DNA of 64,000 nt from Rhizobium leguminosarum bv. trifolii WSM2297 (GTDB lineage: Bacteria; Pseudomonadota; Alphaproteobacteria; Rhizobiales; Rhizobiaceae): contig NZ_JH719393.1 in the NCBI RefSeq assembly GCF_000271845.1, positions 1,144,342-1,208,341 on the forward strand, given 5' to 3'. The position numbers and the translations under genes are program-made. Numbering within the stretch: the first letter of the stretch is position 1; each line of letters opens with the position of its first letter. Under the pieces are notes generated by a model. It was not told where the DNA came from. It saw only the letters and a program-made list of their open reading frames with translations, and ran no database searches. Shown here one piece after another: positions 16,299 to 25,142 of the stretch.

Positions 16299-17864
16299 AT
16301 GGAAACAACGCCGCTGAACAGTCAGGACGAGCTAGCTGTTTTGCGTGCACTCGTCGCGGAACAGGCGGCGAAACTTGAGAGCCAGGAAGCCGAAGTCATC
16401 AAGCGCGACTCCATTATCGGGCTTCTGCGCGCGCAACTGGAACTGCTCCGCCATCGGCAGCATGGCGCTTCTTCGGAAAAGATCGACCGGAAGATCGAGC
16501 AATTCGAACTGATGCTGGAGGAGATCGAGGCCTCTCGTGCCGAGGCTGAGATGCGCTCCGGGAAAGCTCCTTTGCCGGAGTTGAACGACACCCCGGACAA
16601 GCCGAAGCGCAAACCGTTGCCCGATGGTCTTCCCACCGAAGAGCTGGTCTATGCCGCGCCCTGCAATTGTCCGACGTGCGGAGGCACATCATTCCTGAAG
16701 GCAGCAGACAAGGTGGTCCAGGTGATGGAGCACGTGCCGGCGTCCATCAAGATTGTCCGTCATGTCGAAAAGCGCATGATTTGCAGGGAGTGCGACACGA
16801 CGGTAGCGGGTGAGATGCCGACCCTGCCCATCGAACGCGGCAAGCCCGGACCGGGATTGCTCGCCCATATCATGGTCGCCAAATTCGACGATCATATCCC
16901 TCTCTACCGCCTATCCGAGATGTACGACCGGCTGGGGATAGACATCTCTCGCTCTGTCATGGCGGACTGGGTTGGCCGCGTGTCGTTTTTGCTTGCGCCG
17001 CTCGTCTTGGCTATCAGGGCGCACATCGCCGCGCTTGACCGAATACATACAGACGATACCCCGGTCGATGTTCTCGACCCTGGGCGAGGAAAGACAAAAA
17101 CTGGCAGGGTTTGGGTCTATGTCTTCGATGGCAGCGGTTATCAAGATCCCACTCCCGGAGCAATCGCCTATTACTATAGCCCCGACCGAAAGGGCGTGCA
17201 TCCGGCTGACCATCTCGCAAACTTCAGCGGCGTGATGCATGCTGATGGCTATGGAGGTTACAAGAAGCTCTACGGCAACCAGATCGTCGAGGCCGCCTGC
17301 ATGGCGCATGTGCGCCGCAAGTTCCACGATGTGATCAAGCTGAAGCCATCTCCGATCGCCGACGAGGCACTGTCGCGCATCGGTGCGCTCTACGATATCG
17401 AGGATCGCATCCGCGGCATGCCTGCCGACGAGCGACGCAAACTGCGCCAACAACATGCCAAGCCCATACTGGGAGAGCTGAAGGTCTGGATCGAGGCTAC
17501 GCTTTCGACGCTGCCACAGAAGCAGAAGCTGGCGGAAGCGATGCGATATGCCCTCTCGCGGTGGGCAGCGTTGAGCGTTTACATCGACGATGGCCGTGTT
17601 GAGGTCGACAACAATATAGCCGAGCGCGCCATGAGACCGCTTGGAATCGGAAGAAAAAACTGGCTCTTCGCCGGGTCAGACAAGGGCGGTGAGCGCATCG
17701 CCAACATCCTGACCATCATCGAGACTGCCAAGCTCCATGGTCACAATCCGGAGGTCTATCTGACAGACGTCCTGACCCGGATCCAGAGCTATCCCAAGGA
17801 TCGGCTCCAGGAATTGCTGCCGTGGCAGTGGGTGCCGGCGAAAGACCGATGCGAGGCTGCGTGA
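16299..17864 (+). CDS. tnpC: IS66 TnpC transposase (DDE)
   Basis: About 521 aa from METTPLNSQDEL (an ATG 12 bases earlier is possible). An N-terminal coiled coil (LVAEQAAKLESQEAEVIKRD) with a leucine-rich helix is followed by a zinc-finger-like CNCPTCGG and a second pair CREC. The DDE catalytic core follows: first D in HTDDTPVDVLDPG, second D in MHADGYGGYKKLY, E in DNNIAERAMRPLGIGRKNWLF. The C-terminal IS66 domain (VYLTDVLTRIQSYP, LLPWQW) is complete. No frameshift seen. Confidence 0.95.
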   Translation: METTPLNSQDELAVLRALVAEQAAKLESQEAEVIKRDSIIGLLRAQLELLRHRQHGASSEKIDRKIEQFELMLEEIEASRAEAEMRSGKAPLPELNDTPDKPKRKPLPDGLPTEELVYAAPCNCPTCGGTSFLKAADKVVQVMEHVPASIKIVRHVEKRMICRECDTTVAGEMPTLPIERGKPGPGLLAHIMVAKFDDHIPLYRLSEMYDRLGIDISRSVMADWVGRVSFLLAPLVLAIRAHIAALDRIHTDDTPVDVLDPGRGKTKTGRVWVYVFDGSGYQDPTPGAIAYYYSPDRKGVHPADHLANFSGVMHADGYGGYKKLYGNQIVEAACMAHVRRKFHDVIKLKPSPIADEALSRIGALYDIEDRIRGMPADERRKLRQQHAKPILGELKVWIEATLSTLPQKQKLAEAMRYALSRWAALSVYIDDGRVEVDNNIAERAMRPLGIGRKNWLFAGSDKGGERIANILTIIETAKLHGHNPEVYLTDVLTRIQSYPKDRLQELLPWQWVPAKDRCEAA

Positions 17865-18169
17865 TGGCACGCTCGAGGTTCATCTACACGCTCAAAGAAG
17901 TCGCCAGCATGATCGGCGAGAACCTTGAACTACTCGAGGAAGTCACCGCCAACTCGGACAATATCGCCGAGGGCGAATTGGTATATGTCCGCGATGGCAG
18001 TGAAGATGGCACAAAAGGCCTGACCGAAAATGGAATTGACGACCTTCGAGATCTCCTGGCCGACATAAGGACGTGGGATGGTGGAATCCGCCAGTTCCTC
18101 GTCGATGAACAATGCGATCCCGAGATGATCGAGCGCGTCATGGCAGATGAGCTAAGCCGCAAGTCCTAA
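17864..18169 (+). CDS. Fourth ORF of the IS66 element (101 aa, unknown)
   Basis: Starts MARSRFIYTLKEVASMIGEN with a one-base stop/start overlap (TGATG) with tnpC and ends 44 bp before the right terminal repeat. The acidic protein has predicted helices (NLELLEEVTANSDN, DDLRDLLADIRTW, MIERVMADELSRKS) around a short strand (ELVYVRDG). No DNA-binding motif or transposase residue is evident. Being inside the terminal repeats and coupled to tnpC, it moves with the element. It may be a regulatory or passenger protein. Confidence 0.8.
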   Translation: MARSRFIYTLKEVASMIGENLELLEEVTANSDNIAEGELVYVRDGSEDGTKGLTENGIDDLRDLLADIRTWDGGIRQFLVDEQCDPEMIERVMADELSRKS

Positions 18170-18213
18170 ACCGCGCCTCGTAGACGCAAAAAATGCATTC
18201 GTCGGACGCTCAC

Positions 18214-18221
18214 TCATGATC
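18214..18221. repeat. Target site duplication, right copy
   Basis: TCATGATC, identical to 15411-15418, directly outside the right terminal inverted repeat. Confidence 0.95.
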
Positions 18222-18266
18222 TTGAATGAGCGCATGTGCTCGATCGAGAGCTTCCTGGCGATCCAT
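18222..18266 (-). pseudogene. 5' end of the same P-loop kinase gene, right of the IS66 element
   Basis: Removing 15419-18213 and one copy of the target duplication joins MDRQEALDRAHALIQ in frame to DHERVVFMMCGISGSGKT. The ATG is at 18264-18266 with an AGCAGAGAACACA leader. The restored N-terminus is helical and of normal length for the family. This shows the insertion point lies inside the codons just before the Walker A strand. Confidence 0.8.
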
Positions 18267-18415
18267 TGTGTTCTCTGCTTCGTCAGGCTCCCATCGATAT
18301 CAATCGCGGAGAGTTCACCAGATCGAAGGTGAGCAACTTCATCGCGGTGGTTATTACCAGAATTTCTCGCGTCGGGCGGACGCCGTTTCCAGCGGGTGAG
18401 GACGGCCTGCAGGGA

Positions 18416-19042
18416 TCAACTTCGGGCGGGACTTGGGGACGAGATCCTGGTAATGGCTGCCCAAGCGGCGTGCGTTATGATAGCGCAAACAGCCTCGATG
18501 GGCCTTGCTCCAGAGAGCATTCGAAACATCCCGCAGCTCGTGAGTGCGAATATGAGGTCCACGGCGTCGCGTTTGGCTGCGACTGTTGCCTGTTCCCCAG
18601 CTATTCGTGCGACTAGGTCCCCGATCATTCTTCTACGGCGTTCGTTACGCTGGAGCAGCGCCTCCGCGAACTCCTGATCAATCACCATGGCGTCGTGGAG
18701 CCGAGTCACCGCTGGATCGCCGCTCCAAAAGTCACAAAAGATTGAAATCAGAAGGTCTAGTCCCTTCGAGGGGTTAGCCTCGGCCATTACGCCGTTCAGG
18801 CGGAGGAGCTGCCCTCGTTGAGCGATATCGTCGAAGACCGCCTCGAGCAGCCCGCGCCGCGACCCGAACTGATTATAGACCGTAAGACGGGTCACGCCGG
18901 CAGCCTTCGCAATGGAGTCCAACGAAAAAGCTGTGATGCTATCTGCTTCGCGGAGGAAGCGGGTGGCCGCCTGAATCACCCGTTCCTTTTTTTCCGCGGC
19001 CGCCTCAGCCCGCGCTACGCTGACATAGGAACGCTTTGACAC
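18416..19042 (-). CDS. TetR-family transcriptional repressor
   Basis: 208 aa. The N-terminal TetR helix-turn-helix (about 15-65: KERVIQAATRFL, SLDSIAKAAGVTRLTVYNQFGSRRGLLEAVF) is followed by a helical ligand-binding domain. It is transcribed divergently from the membrane protein gene at 19109. The 66-bp intergenic region holds a site (19056-19079) repeated before the VOC gene at 21005-21028, so this repressor probably controls both units and itself. The ligand is unknown; a redox-active or electrophilic compound would fit the targets. Confidence 0.9.
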   Translation of the reverse strand: MSKRSYVSVARAEAAAEKKERVIQAATRFLREADSITAFSLDSIAKAAGVTRLTVYNQFGSRRGLLEAVFDDIAQRGQLLRLNGVMAEANPSKGLDLLISIFCDFWSGDPAVTRLHDAMVIDQEFAEALLQRNERRRRMIGDLVARIAGEQATVAAKRDAVDLIFALTSCGMFRMLSGARPIEAVCAIITHAAWAAITRISSPSPARS

Positions 19043-19055
19043 GATCTTGCCTCTT

Positions 19056-19079
19056 GATTTAACTTAACACAATGTATAT
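19056..19079. promoter_or_regulatory. Candidate TetR operator, copy 1
   Basis: GATTTAACTTAACACAATG continuing to TGTATAT. It matches the copy at 21005-21028 at 20 of 24 positions, including GATTTAACT and TGTATAT. It lies between the divergent tetR and 19109 starts. The half-sites here (TAAC / GTAT) are less symmetric than in copy 2. Confidence 0.6.
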
Positions 19080-19108
19080 TTAATTTGCCAGTCAAGAGGA
19101 TCAATGCC

Positions 19109-19516
19109 ATGCAACTGTCGCTGATCATAGCCATGTCGGTCCATATTCTTGCCGCCACGTTCTGGGCCGGATCCACATTCGCGTTGGCGCGAACGGCGGG
19201 ACTCGGAAGTGAGCAACTCTTCCGTTCGCAACTTTTCGCTGCCGCAATCGCCATCGGCGCCGGCGGTTATCTTTGGCACACGCTGCATGAGGGTTCCTTT
19301 GGAACCGCCGAACAACTGCTGGGGGCTGGCGCCGTGGCCGCAATTCTTGCCCTTGGCATCCAGGCGACGGTTGTGGGTGGCGCGCTGCGGCGGTTGAGGA
19401 AAGCTGGCGGCGACTATGACGCGAGCGTTCGACCCCGCGTCGCGGTCGCTCAGCGGGGCGCGGCCATTCTGCTCGCTATCGCGGCTGTGACCATGGCCGC
19501 CGCCCGCTACGCATAG
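19109..19516 (+). CDS. Small integral membrane protein, four helices
   Basis: 135 aa from MQLSLIIAMSVHILAATFW; AAGAGGATCA is the ribosome binding site for this ATG, preferred over 19085. Four hydrophobic segments: LIIAMSVHILAATFWAG, LFAAAIAIGAGGYLW, LLGAGAVAAILALGIQATVVG and AAILLAIAAVTMAAA. Conserved-looking polar residues (H in SVHILA, W in TFWAG, H in YLWHTLHEG) suggest a heme- or quinone-related membrane protein, but the family is not recognised. It is followed 14 bp later by a broken FAD oxidoreductase gene, so the two probably formed an electron-transfer unit under TetR control. Confidence 0.7.
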   Translation: MQLSLIIAMSVHILAATFWAGSTFALARTAGLGSEQLFRSQLFAAAIAIGAGGYLWHTLHEGSFGTAEQLLGAGAVAAILALGIQATVVGGALRRLRKAGGDYDASVRPRVAVAQRGAAILLAIAAVTMAAARYA

Positions 19517-19530
19517 AGACGGATATTGCA

Positions 19531-20831
19531 ATGGCTATGCCGGAGAAGTCCTCGATGTTGACAACACCTGACGCACCGTTCGAAACCTATGACATAGTCG
19601 TATTGGGAGCTGGCTACGCAGGGTTGATGGCCAGTCTTCGGTTGGGGCGACGCCGGCTTGGACTTCGGGTCGCGTTAATCAACGCCGAGGAACAGTTCGT
19701 AGAACGTGTGCGGCTGCAGGAAGCGATGGTCGCTCCTGTTATGCCGCGGATCGCGTCCCTTTCCGACTATCTCGCGAGGACGCCAATCAAGTTCATAGAG
19801 GCGCGTGCGCTTTCGCTGGATCCCGTACGGTGCCGTGTCCACATCGAAGCTAGGGGATCTGCGCGTGAGATCGGCTTTACCCAGCTCATTTACGCGCTTG
19901 GGTCGCATGTCGATACGAGCAAAACGCCTGGCGCGTCGCGATACGCCTATCGGCTCGACCCGGGCGAGAGCCTACATTCGACTGCGGCTTTACGAGGCAC
20001 CTTGCACCAGTTCGCAGGACGACCCGCTCGCGTGCTGGCCGTCGGCGGAGGGCCGCTTTCGATCGAGGCGGCAGGCGAGGTCAAATCAACCTGGCCCGAA
20101 ATGGACGTCACGCTGGTGAGCGCAACGCGTGCCGGGGATTTCACCAGCGACAAGGTCCGAGCCGTACTCAGACGCGATCTGACGAAACTGGGCGTTGCAC
20201 TTGTCGACAATGAACGCGTCAGTGAAATCACCGCGAGCGAGGTGGTCACTGCGAACGGACGCCACTTTACATTCGACGTGTGCATTTGGGCGGCCGGGAT
20301 GCGCGCGCCCTCGATAGCCAGAGAGGCTGGGCTTACGGTCGATGCGCAGGACCGGGTGGTTGTCGACATGACCTCCGATCTGTCTCCCATCCTTGCATTC
20401 TGGCCATTGGCGACAGCGCTCATCCCCGCGGTTCAACTGGTGCTCCATTTCGACCATCTGCGCTTACCGCCGCAGTCTCAGGCGTCTACGCCGCCGAGCA
20501 GGTTGCTGCTAAAGTTACCGGGGAGACTATTTTGCCGTTTACTTTCTCCACCTTCGCCCAGGCGGTTGCGGTCGGCCGTTTCGCGGCGTTGTTTCCACTC
20601 GACGCCAACGACCACCCAATTTTTTTCGTGCTGGGCGGACGCGCCGCTCGAGGACTGCGCGACATTCTCGTCTGTCTGGTTCTGCACTTCATTACCCTCG
20701 AGCGGCTCTTGCCAGGCATTCAGTCATGGCCAGGCCGCAAGCGTGGGGCGTCCCACCCAGTCGAGGCGGCAAGCGGTCATCGCCCGGCACGCAAATCGCC
20801 CGCGGATGTCGACGGCCGAGGGGTTGGCTGA
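19531..20831 (+). pseudogene. NDH-2-like FAD/NAD(P)H oxidoreductase with frameshift
   Basis: The N-terminal part has the FAD site YDIVVLGAGYAGLMASLRL, the ALGSH loop, the NAD(P) site RVLAVGGGPLSIEAAGEV and CIWAAGMRAPSIAREAGL, all typical of type II NADH dehydrogenase-like enzymes. The expected FAD-pyrophosphate segment CILAIGDSAHPRG lies in another frame, as do SALTAAVSGVYAAEQVAAKV and VLHFITLERLLPG. A frameshift near 20372 therefore cuts the protein before its last third. The frame left open runs on to 21006 with unrelated low-quality sequence. Confidence 0.85.
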
Positions 20832-21004
20832 GGCCCTGCAAGAGTTGGGGATCACCTCAGAGCAATCGTTTGCGGCCAACAGGCGGCAGGCTGCCGCGAT
20901 GCGCCATCCCGCCCTCGTCGTCTTGCTGAGCTTACAAATTTCCTTCCTGACCCAGAAGGCCGCGCGAGCAAACTCGCGCCAGCTCCCCGGGCAAAAATTA
21001 GCTT

Positions 21005-21028
21005 GATTTAACTATACGCATTGTATAT
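21005..21028. promoter_or_regulatory. Candidate TetR operator, copy 2
   Basis: GATTTAACTATACGCATTG continuing to TGTATAT. The core TATAC, 5-base spacer, GTATA is a perfect inverted repeat. It lies 43 bp before the VOC gene and repeats the site at 19056-19079. Confidence 0.65.
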
Positions 21029-21070
21029 CAAAAATGTGGCCTCACAAAGGAGGGCCGGAAAAGGAATGTG

Positions 21071-21469
21071 ATGTCTAAAATGATGATTGTGAACCTGCCT
21101 GTCCGGGACCTGTCGGCGTCGACGGCGTTCTACGTGGCCTTGGGCGGCACTGTTAATGGGCAGTTTTCCGGGGAGAACTCCACTTCGCTCATGTTCTCGG
21201 ACTCGGTCGGGGTGATGCTGCTGACCCATGACCACTACAAAGAATTCACCAAACGCCCTATTGGCGACGCCCGGCGCGACAGTCAGGCGATGATCGTCCT
21301 CACTGTCGGCGATCGCGACAGCGTCGACGCGACGCTGGCAAGCGCCGTTGCGGCAGGTGGGCGCGCCGACCCCAACCCCGCACAGGATTTGGGGTTCATG
21401 TATAATCGCCATGTTGAAGATCCAGATGGCTATGTCTGGGAAATTGTCTGGATGAACATGGAAGGATAG
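21071..21469 (+). CDS. VOC-superfamily protein (glyoxalase-like), probable TetR target
   Basis: 132 aa from MSKMMIVNLPVRDLSASTAFY, the first betaalphabetabetabeta module. The second module is VLTVGDRDSVDATLASAVAAGG to YNRHVEDPDGYVWEIVWMN, ending in the E metal-ligand region. The GGxVN and RPIGDARRD segments place it with the small lactoylglutathione-lyase-like proteins of proteobacteria. AAAGGAAT precedes the start; a GTG three bases earlier is an alternative. The operator shared with the tetR intergenic region just upstream suggests co-regulation with the 19109-20831 unit. Confidence 0.87.
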   Translation: MSKMMIVNLPVRDLSASTAFYVALGGTVNGQFSGENSTSLMFSDSVGVMLLTHDHYKEFTKRPIGDARRDSQAMIVLTVGDRDSVDATLASAVAAGGRADPNPAQDLGFMYNRHVEDPDGYVWEIVWMNMEG

Positions 21470-21583
21470 GGCACGCGCGAGGCCAAGCGGCGGCATGCTA
21501 TTATGTTTGCAAGGAAAGCTGGTCTCGAGAAGCCATAATGGTCACTTGTCGCCGAGGAGCGGAGTGGCGATCATCTAAACAAG

Positions 21584-21608
21584 AACGGGCCGTTCAAGAA
21601 GGCCCGTT
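21584..21608. terminator. Hairpin after the VOC gene
   Basis: AACGGGCC and GGCCCGTT form a perfect 8-bp stem with a 9-base loop, 115 bp past the VOC stop. No clear T tract follows on the plus strand; on the minus strand CTTGTTT follows. Possibly a transcription end. Confidence 0.4.
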
Positions 21609-21798
21609 TCGACGGATGCTTGATCAGATGCTTTAGTACAAGTCATGCAAATCCCAGTGGTCGACGGCCTCGCTATGCCCGAAGTCCAACACTTCTCGCC
21701 GCGTTGATAAGCATGCTCTTTGCCGCCTTCGACACCAAGGTTGATCTGACCATCAGTGTTTGATCCCAATCAGCCAATCAAAAAACAGGAGAGGCATC

Positions 21799-22215
21799 AT
21801 GAATGATACAGCCAGAAATGAGCAGGTCGTTCGTCAGCTTTATGAATACATCCAGCGGAACGACGCCGGCGGCTTCGCGGCAGTCGTTTCGGAGAAACAT
21901 ACGGATCATTCGAACGGCAGGAATGGTCCGGCGGGATTTGCGCAAGCCGTCAATAACATCCACAAAGCGTATTCCGACCTCAAGAGCGAGTTACAGCTGA
22001 TCGTAGCAAGCGGCGACCTGGTCGTTGCTCAATGGCGCGAGACGGGCGTGCACACGGGCCAGTTCTTCAATCTGAAACCCACCAATAAACCGTTCGAGGC
22101 GACGGGTCTGAACATGTACCGCGTCGTCGACGGCAAGATTGTGGATTCCTGGATTTCCGTCGATCCCCGGACGATCCGCGCGCAGCAGGCTGCTCAGGCT
22201 GCGCTTGAGGGTTGA
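21799..22215 (+). CDS. SnoaL-like (NTF2-fold) ester cyclase/isomerase family protein
   Basis: 138 aa from MNDTARNEQVVRQLYEYIQR, with an ACAGGAGAGG ribosome binding site. It has the cone-shaped NTF2 fold pattern: an N-terminal helix pair, HTDHSNGRNGPAGFAQAVNN, then strands LQLIVASGDLVVAQWRETGVH and MYRVVDGKIVDSW. The DHS near residue 38 and the W/R pair in QWRETG are typical of SnoaL-like polyketide cyclases and of many uncharacterised stress proteins. Substrate unknown. It stands alone, 330 bp after the VOC gene, and may or may not belong to the TetR regulon. Confidence 0.82.
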   Translation: MNDTARNEQVVRQLYEYIQRNDAGGFAAVVSEKHTDHSNGRNGPAGFAQAVNNIHKAYSDLKSELQLIVASGDLVVAQWRETGVHTGQFFNLKPTNKPFEATGLNMYRVVDGKIVDSWISVDPRTIRAQQAAQAALEG

Positions 22216-22504
22216 TACGCGCGCGACGATATTCGCAGCTTGTCGAACAGAGCCGGAAGTTGATGGGCGCGGCGAAGATCGCGGACATGAAGTTGTCGGG
22301 CATCTGTCGGAAAAATTGACCCGCTACCTGTGCCGGGCCGGCCGCCGAACTCGGCCCAGGCAACGCGTCAAATGCCTTCGACCAAAGAAAACAGTAATCC
22401 GGGCGTGCCGCGGTTCATCTCACTTGTTTGCCCAGATCCAGCCATTATTCGGTAAATTCGTTATCCGCTTTAGCTCGTCCCACTCCTCATTCGAACTTGA
22501 CCCT

Positions 22505-23242
22505 ATGCTCGACCATCTTTTCGCCGACCCGTACCTCTCAGCCGTTTATGATGCCTGGCATCCGAGGTCCGTACGTGAGGATTATGATTTCTACCTTTCT
22601 CGCATTCTAACAGCAGACGCTGTGCTTGATGTCGGGTTTGGAACGGGCACCCTCCTTCACGAGGCTCGCCTGGCCGGACATTCGGGGCGACTCTGTGGGA
22701 TCGACCCAGCACCTGGCGTATTGAACCGCGCACGAACGCGCACGGACATTGAATGGGTTCTCGGCGATCTCCAGTCGGTCGGTTGGACAGCGCAGTTTGA
22801 TCTCATTGTGATGACTGGACACGCATTCCAGGCCCTTGTCAGCGACGAAGACCTGCGGGATTTCATGGCGGCTGTACGACTCGTCCTTGTGCCAGGTGGA
22901 CGTTTCGCTTTCGAAACGCGGAATCCTTCGGTGCGTGCGTGGGAGAATTGGACGCCTGAGAATGCTGTCGTCGTTGAACTGCCTGACGGGTCATTGGTGC
23001 AGATCACAACAGAGGTTGTCATCCCTTTCGATGGAAAAACGCTGACATTCACCCACAGGTTCTGCGGAAAGCATTGGAGCCTCCCGCGGGTTAGTCAGAG
23101 CACCTTGCGATTCCTTGAGGCGGATGAACTATCTAGCCTTCTGGAAAGCGCGGGGCTACGGATCGAACAGCGATTCGGGGGTTTTGACGGCAGCCCGCTT
23201 GGACCGTCGAGCCCCGAGATCATCACTTTCGCGACTAGATGA
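22505..23242 (+). CDS. Class I SAM-dependent methyltransferase
   Basis: 245 aa from MLDHLFADPYLSAVYDAWHP. SAM motif I is VLDVGFGTGTLL, motif II GIDPAPGVLNRAR, the acidic loop WVLGDLQSV, and motif IV FDLIVMTGHAFQAL. The late segment WSLPRVSQSTLRFLEADELSSLL and GLRIEQRFGGFDGSP is common in small-molecule methyltransferases of the UbiE/Methyltransf_25 group. A ribosome binding site is weak, so the start is less certain; the upstream frame to 22139 lacks conserved features. Substrate unknown. Confidence 0.82.
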   Translation: MLDHLFADPYLSAVYDAWHPRSVREDYDFYLSRILTADAVLDVGFGTGTLLHEARLAGHSGRLCGIDPAPGVLNRARTRTDIEWVLGDLQSVGWTAQFDLIVMTGHAFQALVSDEDLRDFMAAVRLVLVPGGRFAFETRNPSVRAWENWTPENAVVVELPDGSLVQITTEVVIPFDGKTLTFTHRFCGKHWSLPRVSQSTLRFLEADELSSLLESAGLRIEQRFGGFDGSPLGPSSPEIITFATR

Positions 23243-23400
23243 ACCAGATCGCGGACGTGAAGATGTGGGCGCATCGGTCGCATGGTGCGCCGAAGTGTTG
23301 AAGTTCGCCTTGGGCTGAAATCTTGACGCAACGGCATTCGAACTGAGGTCCTGGATCAACGTCGCTTCGCCGCCAATCGGCGCGGGCACTTGACCACCCG

Positions 23401-24342
23401 CTACGTCAAGATTCTTCCAATCGTGTTGAGCAATAGCTGAGCCGCGAGGATCGATGTGGAACCGGTATGATCATAGTCCGGCGCCACTTCTACCAGATCA
23501 ACACCGACGATCGTCCCGCGCGTGGCAAGGCCGGCGATAAGTTCCAGCACTTCGTAGTAGATGAAACCGCCATGGCTCGGCGTGCCGGTCCCCGGCGCGA
23601 TCGATGGATCGAAACCATCGATATCGATCGTCAGGTAATAGCGTTTGCCGCCAGGGATACGCTCTAGAACGGCATCGACGCCAAGCTTGCGGACCTGGCG
23701 GACCGACAGGATGTCCGACCCTTGCGCGCGGGCATAGTCATAGCCTTCCTTGGCGGTCGACGAGACGTTGCGGATGCCAAGCTGTGTCATGCCCGTGACC
23801 CACGGCTTTTCTGAGGCACGGCGCAGCGGGCTGCCATGACCGAAGCGGACGCCATGACGCTCGTCGACGAAATCGAGATGCGCGTCGAACTGCACGACAT
23901 GGATCGGTTCCTGCTCGCCGAAGGCGTTGATGCAAGGGATGTTGATCGAATGGTCGCCGCCGAGGATGACCGGCAGTGCGCCGGCTGCGAGGATCTTGCG
24001 AACGCCGAATTCGATATTGGCGTGGCTCGTCATCGTATCGGTATGAATGATGTCGGCATCGCCGAGATCGACCATGCGAACGCCTTCAAGATAGGTGACG
24101 TCGTCCTCATGATCGTAGGCGCCGGCATGGCCGAAGGCAAAAAGGGTCGATGCCTCGCGGATGCCTCGCGGCCCGAAGCGGGCGCCGGAGCGCCACTGCG
24201 TGCCGAAATCGAAGGGAGCGCCGAGGATTGCCACATCTGCGTCGATCTGGTCCCAGTTTTCCACATAGGGGCTCTTGGCGAAGGTCGAAATGCCGACGAA
24301 GGGGAGGTTGAGCCGTCCGTTGTCATAGCCGTGGGCAGTCAT
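23401..24342 (-). CDS. speB: Agmatinase/guanidino-acid ureohydrolase family protein
   Basis: 313 aa; the ATG at 24342 follows AAAAGGA at good spacing (24348 is alternative). Ureohydrolase metal motifs are complete: GGDHS, FDAHLDF (DAHxD) and DIDGFDPSIAPGTGTP (DxDxxDP), binding two Mn or Ni ions. The family splits guanidino compounds to urea plus an amine. The gene ends a five-gene polar amino-acid-type importer operon, so the substrate is likely imported. Agmatine, guanidinobutyrate or a related guanidino acid are possible; sequence alone does not decide. The symbol is given for the family, not for a proven agmatinase. Confidence 0.85.
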   Translation of the reverse strand: MTAHGYDNGRLNLPFVGISTFAKSPYVENWDQIDADVAILGAPFDFGTQWRSGARFGPRGIREASTLFAFGHAGAYDHEDDVTYLEGVRMVDLGDADIIHTDTMTSHANIEFGVRKILAAGALPVILGGDHSINIPCINAFGEQEPIHVVQFDAHLDFVDERHGVRFGHGSPLRRASEKPWVTGMTQLGIRNVSSTAKEGYDYARAQGSDILSVRQVRKLGVDAVLERIPGGKRYYLTIDIDGFDPSIAPGTGTPSHGGFIYYEVLELIAGLATRGTIVGVDLVEVAPDYDHTGSTSILAAQLLLNTIGRILT

Positions 24343-24361
24343 GGTCATTCCTTTTCAGGCA

Positions 24362-25141
24362 CTAGAGCGCGCGTTCGCGCCAGGTTTGCAGAAACTGGGA
24401 GAGGCGGCCGCTTTTCGGGGTGCTGAAAAGCACCTGCGGCGATCCTTCTTCGACGATCTGGCCGCCATCCATGAAGACGACCCGACGGGCCGCATGGGAG
24501 GCAAAGCCCATTTCGTGGGTGACGATGACCATGGTCATGCCCTCCGCCGCCAGCGCCTTCATGACGGAAAGAACTTCGCCGACGAGTTCCGGGTCGAGCG
24601 CCGAGGTGGGTTCGTCGAAAAGCATGACCTTGGGCTTGACCGCCAGTGCTCTGGCGATCGCCACGCGCTGCTTCTGTCCGCCGGACAGGCTTTCCGGTCG
24701 GCGGTCGGCATAGTCGGCAAGGCCGACCTTGCCCAGCATCTGCCGCCCAGTCTCCTCGGCTGCGGCCCGCGAAAAGCCATGCGCCAGCCGAAGTGCAAGG
24801 GTGACATTTTCCAGAACGCTCATATGTGGCCACAGATGGAAATGCTGAAACACCATCCCGATCGGGCTTCGGGCTTCGATAAGCTCCCTGTTGCCGGCCC
24901 GCTCGCGGCCATGCGGCGTCTCGCGCCATCCGAGCATCTTGCCGAAGATGCGGACATCGCCTGCGTCATAGGCGTCAAGAAAGGCAAGCGAGCGCAATAA
25001 TGTGCTCTTGCCGGAACCGGAGGGCCCGATGATGCAGGTGACGTCGCCGCTGTGAACATCGAGATCGATGCCGCGCAATACGGTGTTGTCGCCAAAACGT
25101 TTTTCAAGTCCGCGAGCGGAGATCGCCGCCGGTTGCGTCAT
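24362..25141 (-). CDS. Polar amino acid ABC transporter ATPase
   Basis: 259 aa, HisP/GlnQ class. Walker [15 protein letters not shown]-loop [19 protein letters not shown], signature [16 protein letters not shown], Walker [17 protein letters not shown] and the H-loop VTHEM are all intact. It powers the two permeases encoded just upstream. It starts within 2 bp of the end of the second permease and is followed 19 bp later by the ureohydrolase. Confidence 0.95.
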   Translation of the reverse strand: MTQPAAISARGLEKRFGDNTVLRGIDLDVHSGDVTCIIGPSGSGKSTLLRSLAFLDAYDAGDVRIFGKMLGWRETPHGRERAGNRELIEARSPIGMVFQHFHLWPHMSVLENVTLALRLAHGFSRAAAEETGRQMLGKVGLADYADRRPESLSGGQKQRVAIARALAVKPKVMLFDEPTSALDPELVGEVLSVMKALAAEGMTMVIVTHEMGFASHAARRVVFMDGGQIVEEGSPQVLFSTPKSGRLSQFLQTWRERAL

Positions 25142-25142
25142 G

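Larger units (their letters stand above)
15419..18213 (+). mobile_element. Complete IS66-family insertion sequence (2795 bp)
   Basis: The ends carry inverted repeats starting GTGAGCGTCCG (15419 inward; reverse complement at 18213 inward). The element is flanked by a perfect 8-bp direct repeat TCATGATC (15411-15418 and 18214-18221), the target duplication length typical of IS66. It contains tnpA, tnpB, tnpC and a fourth ORF, all in one direction with overlapping starts and stops. All frames are intact, so it may be active and recent. Confidence 0.95.
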
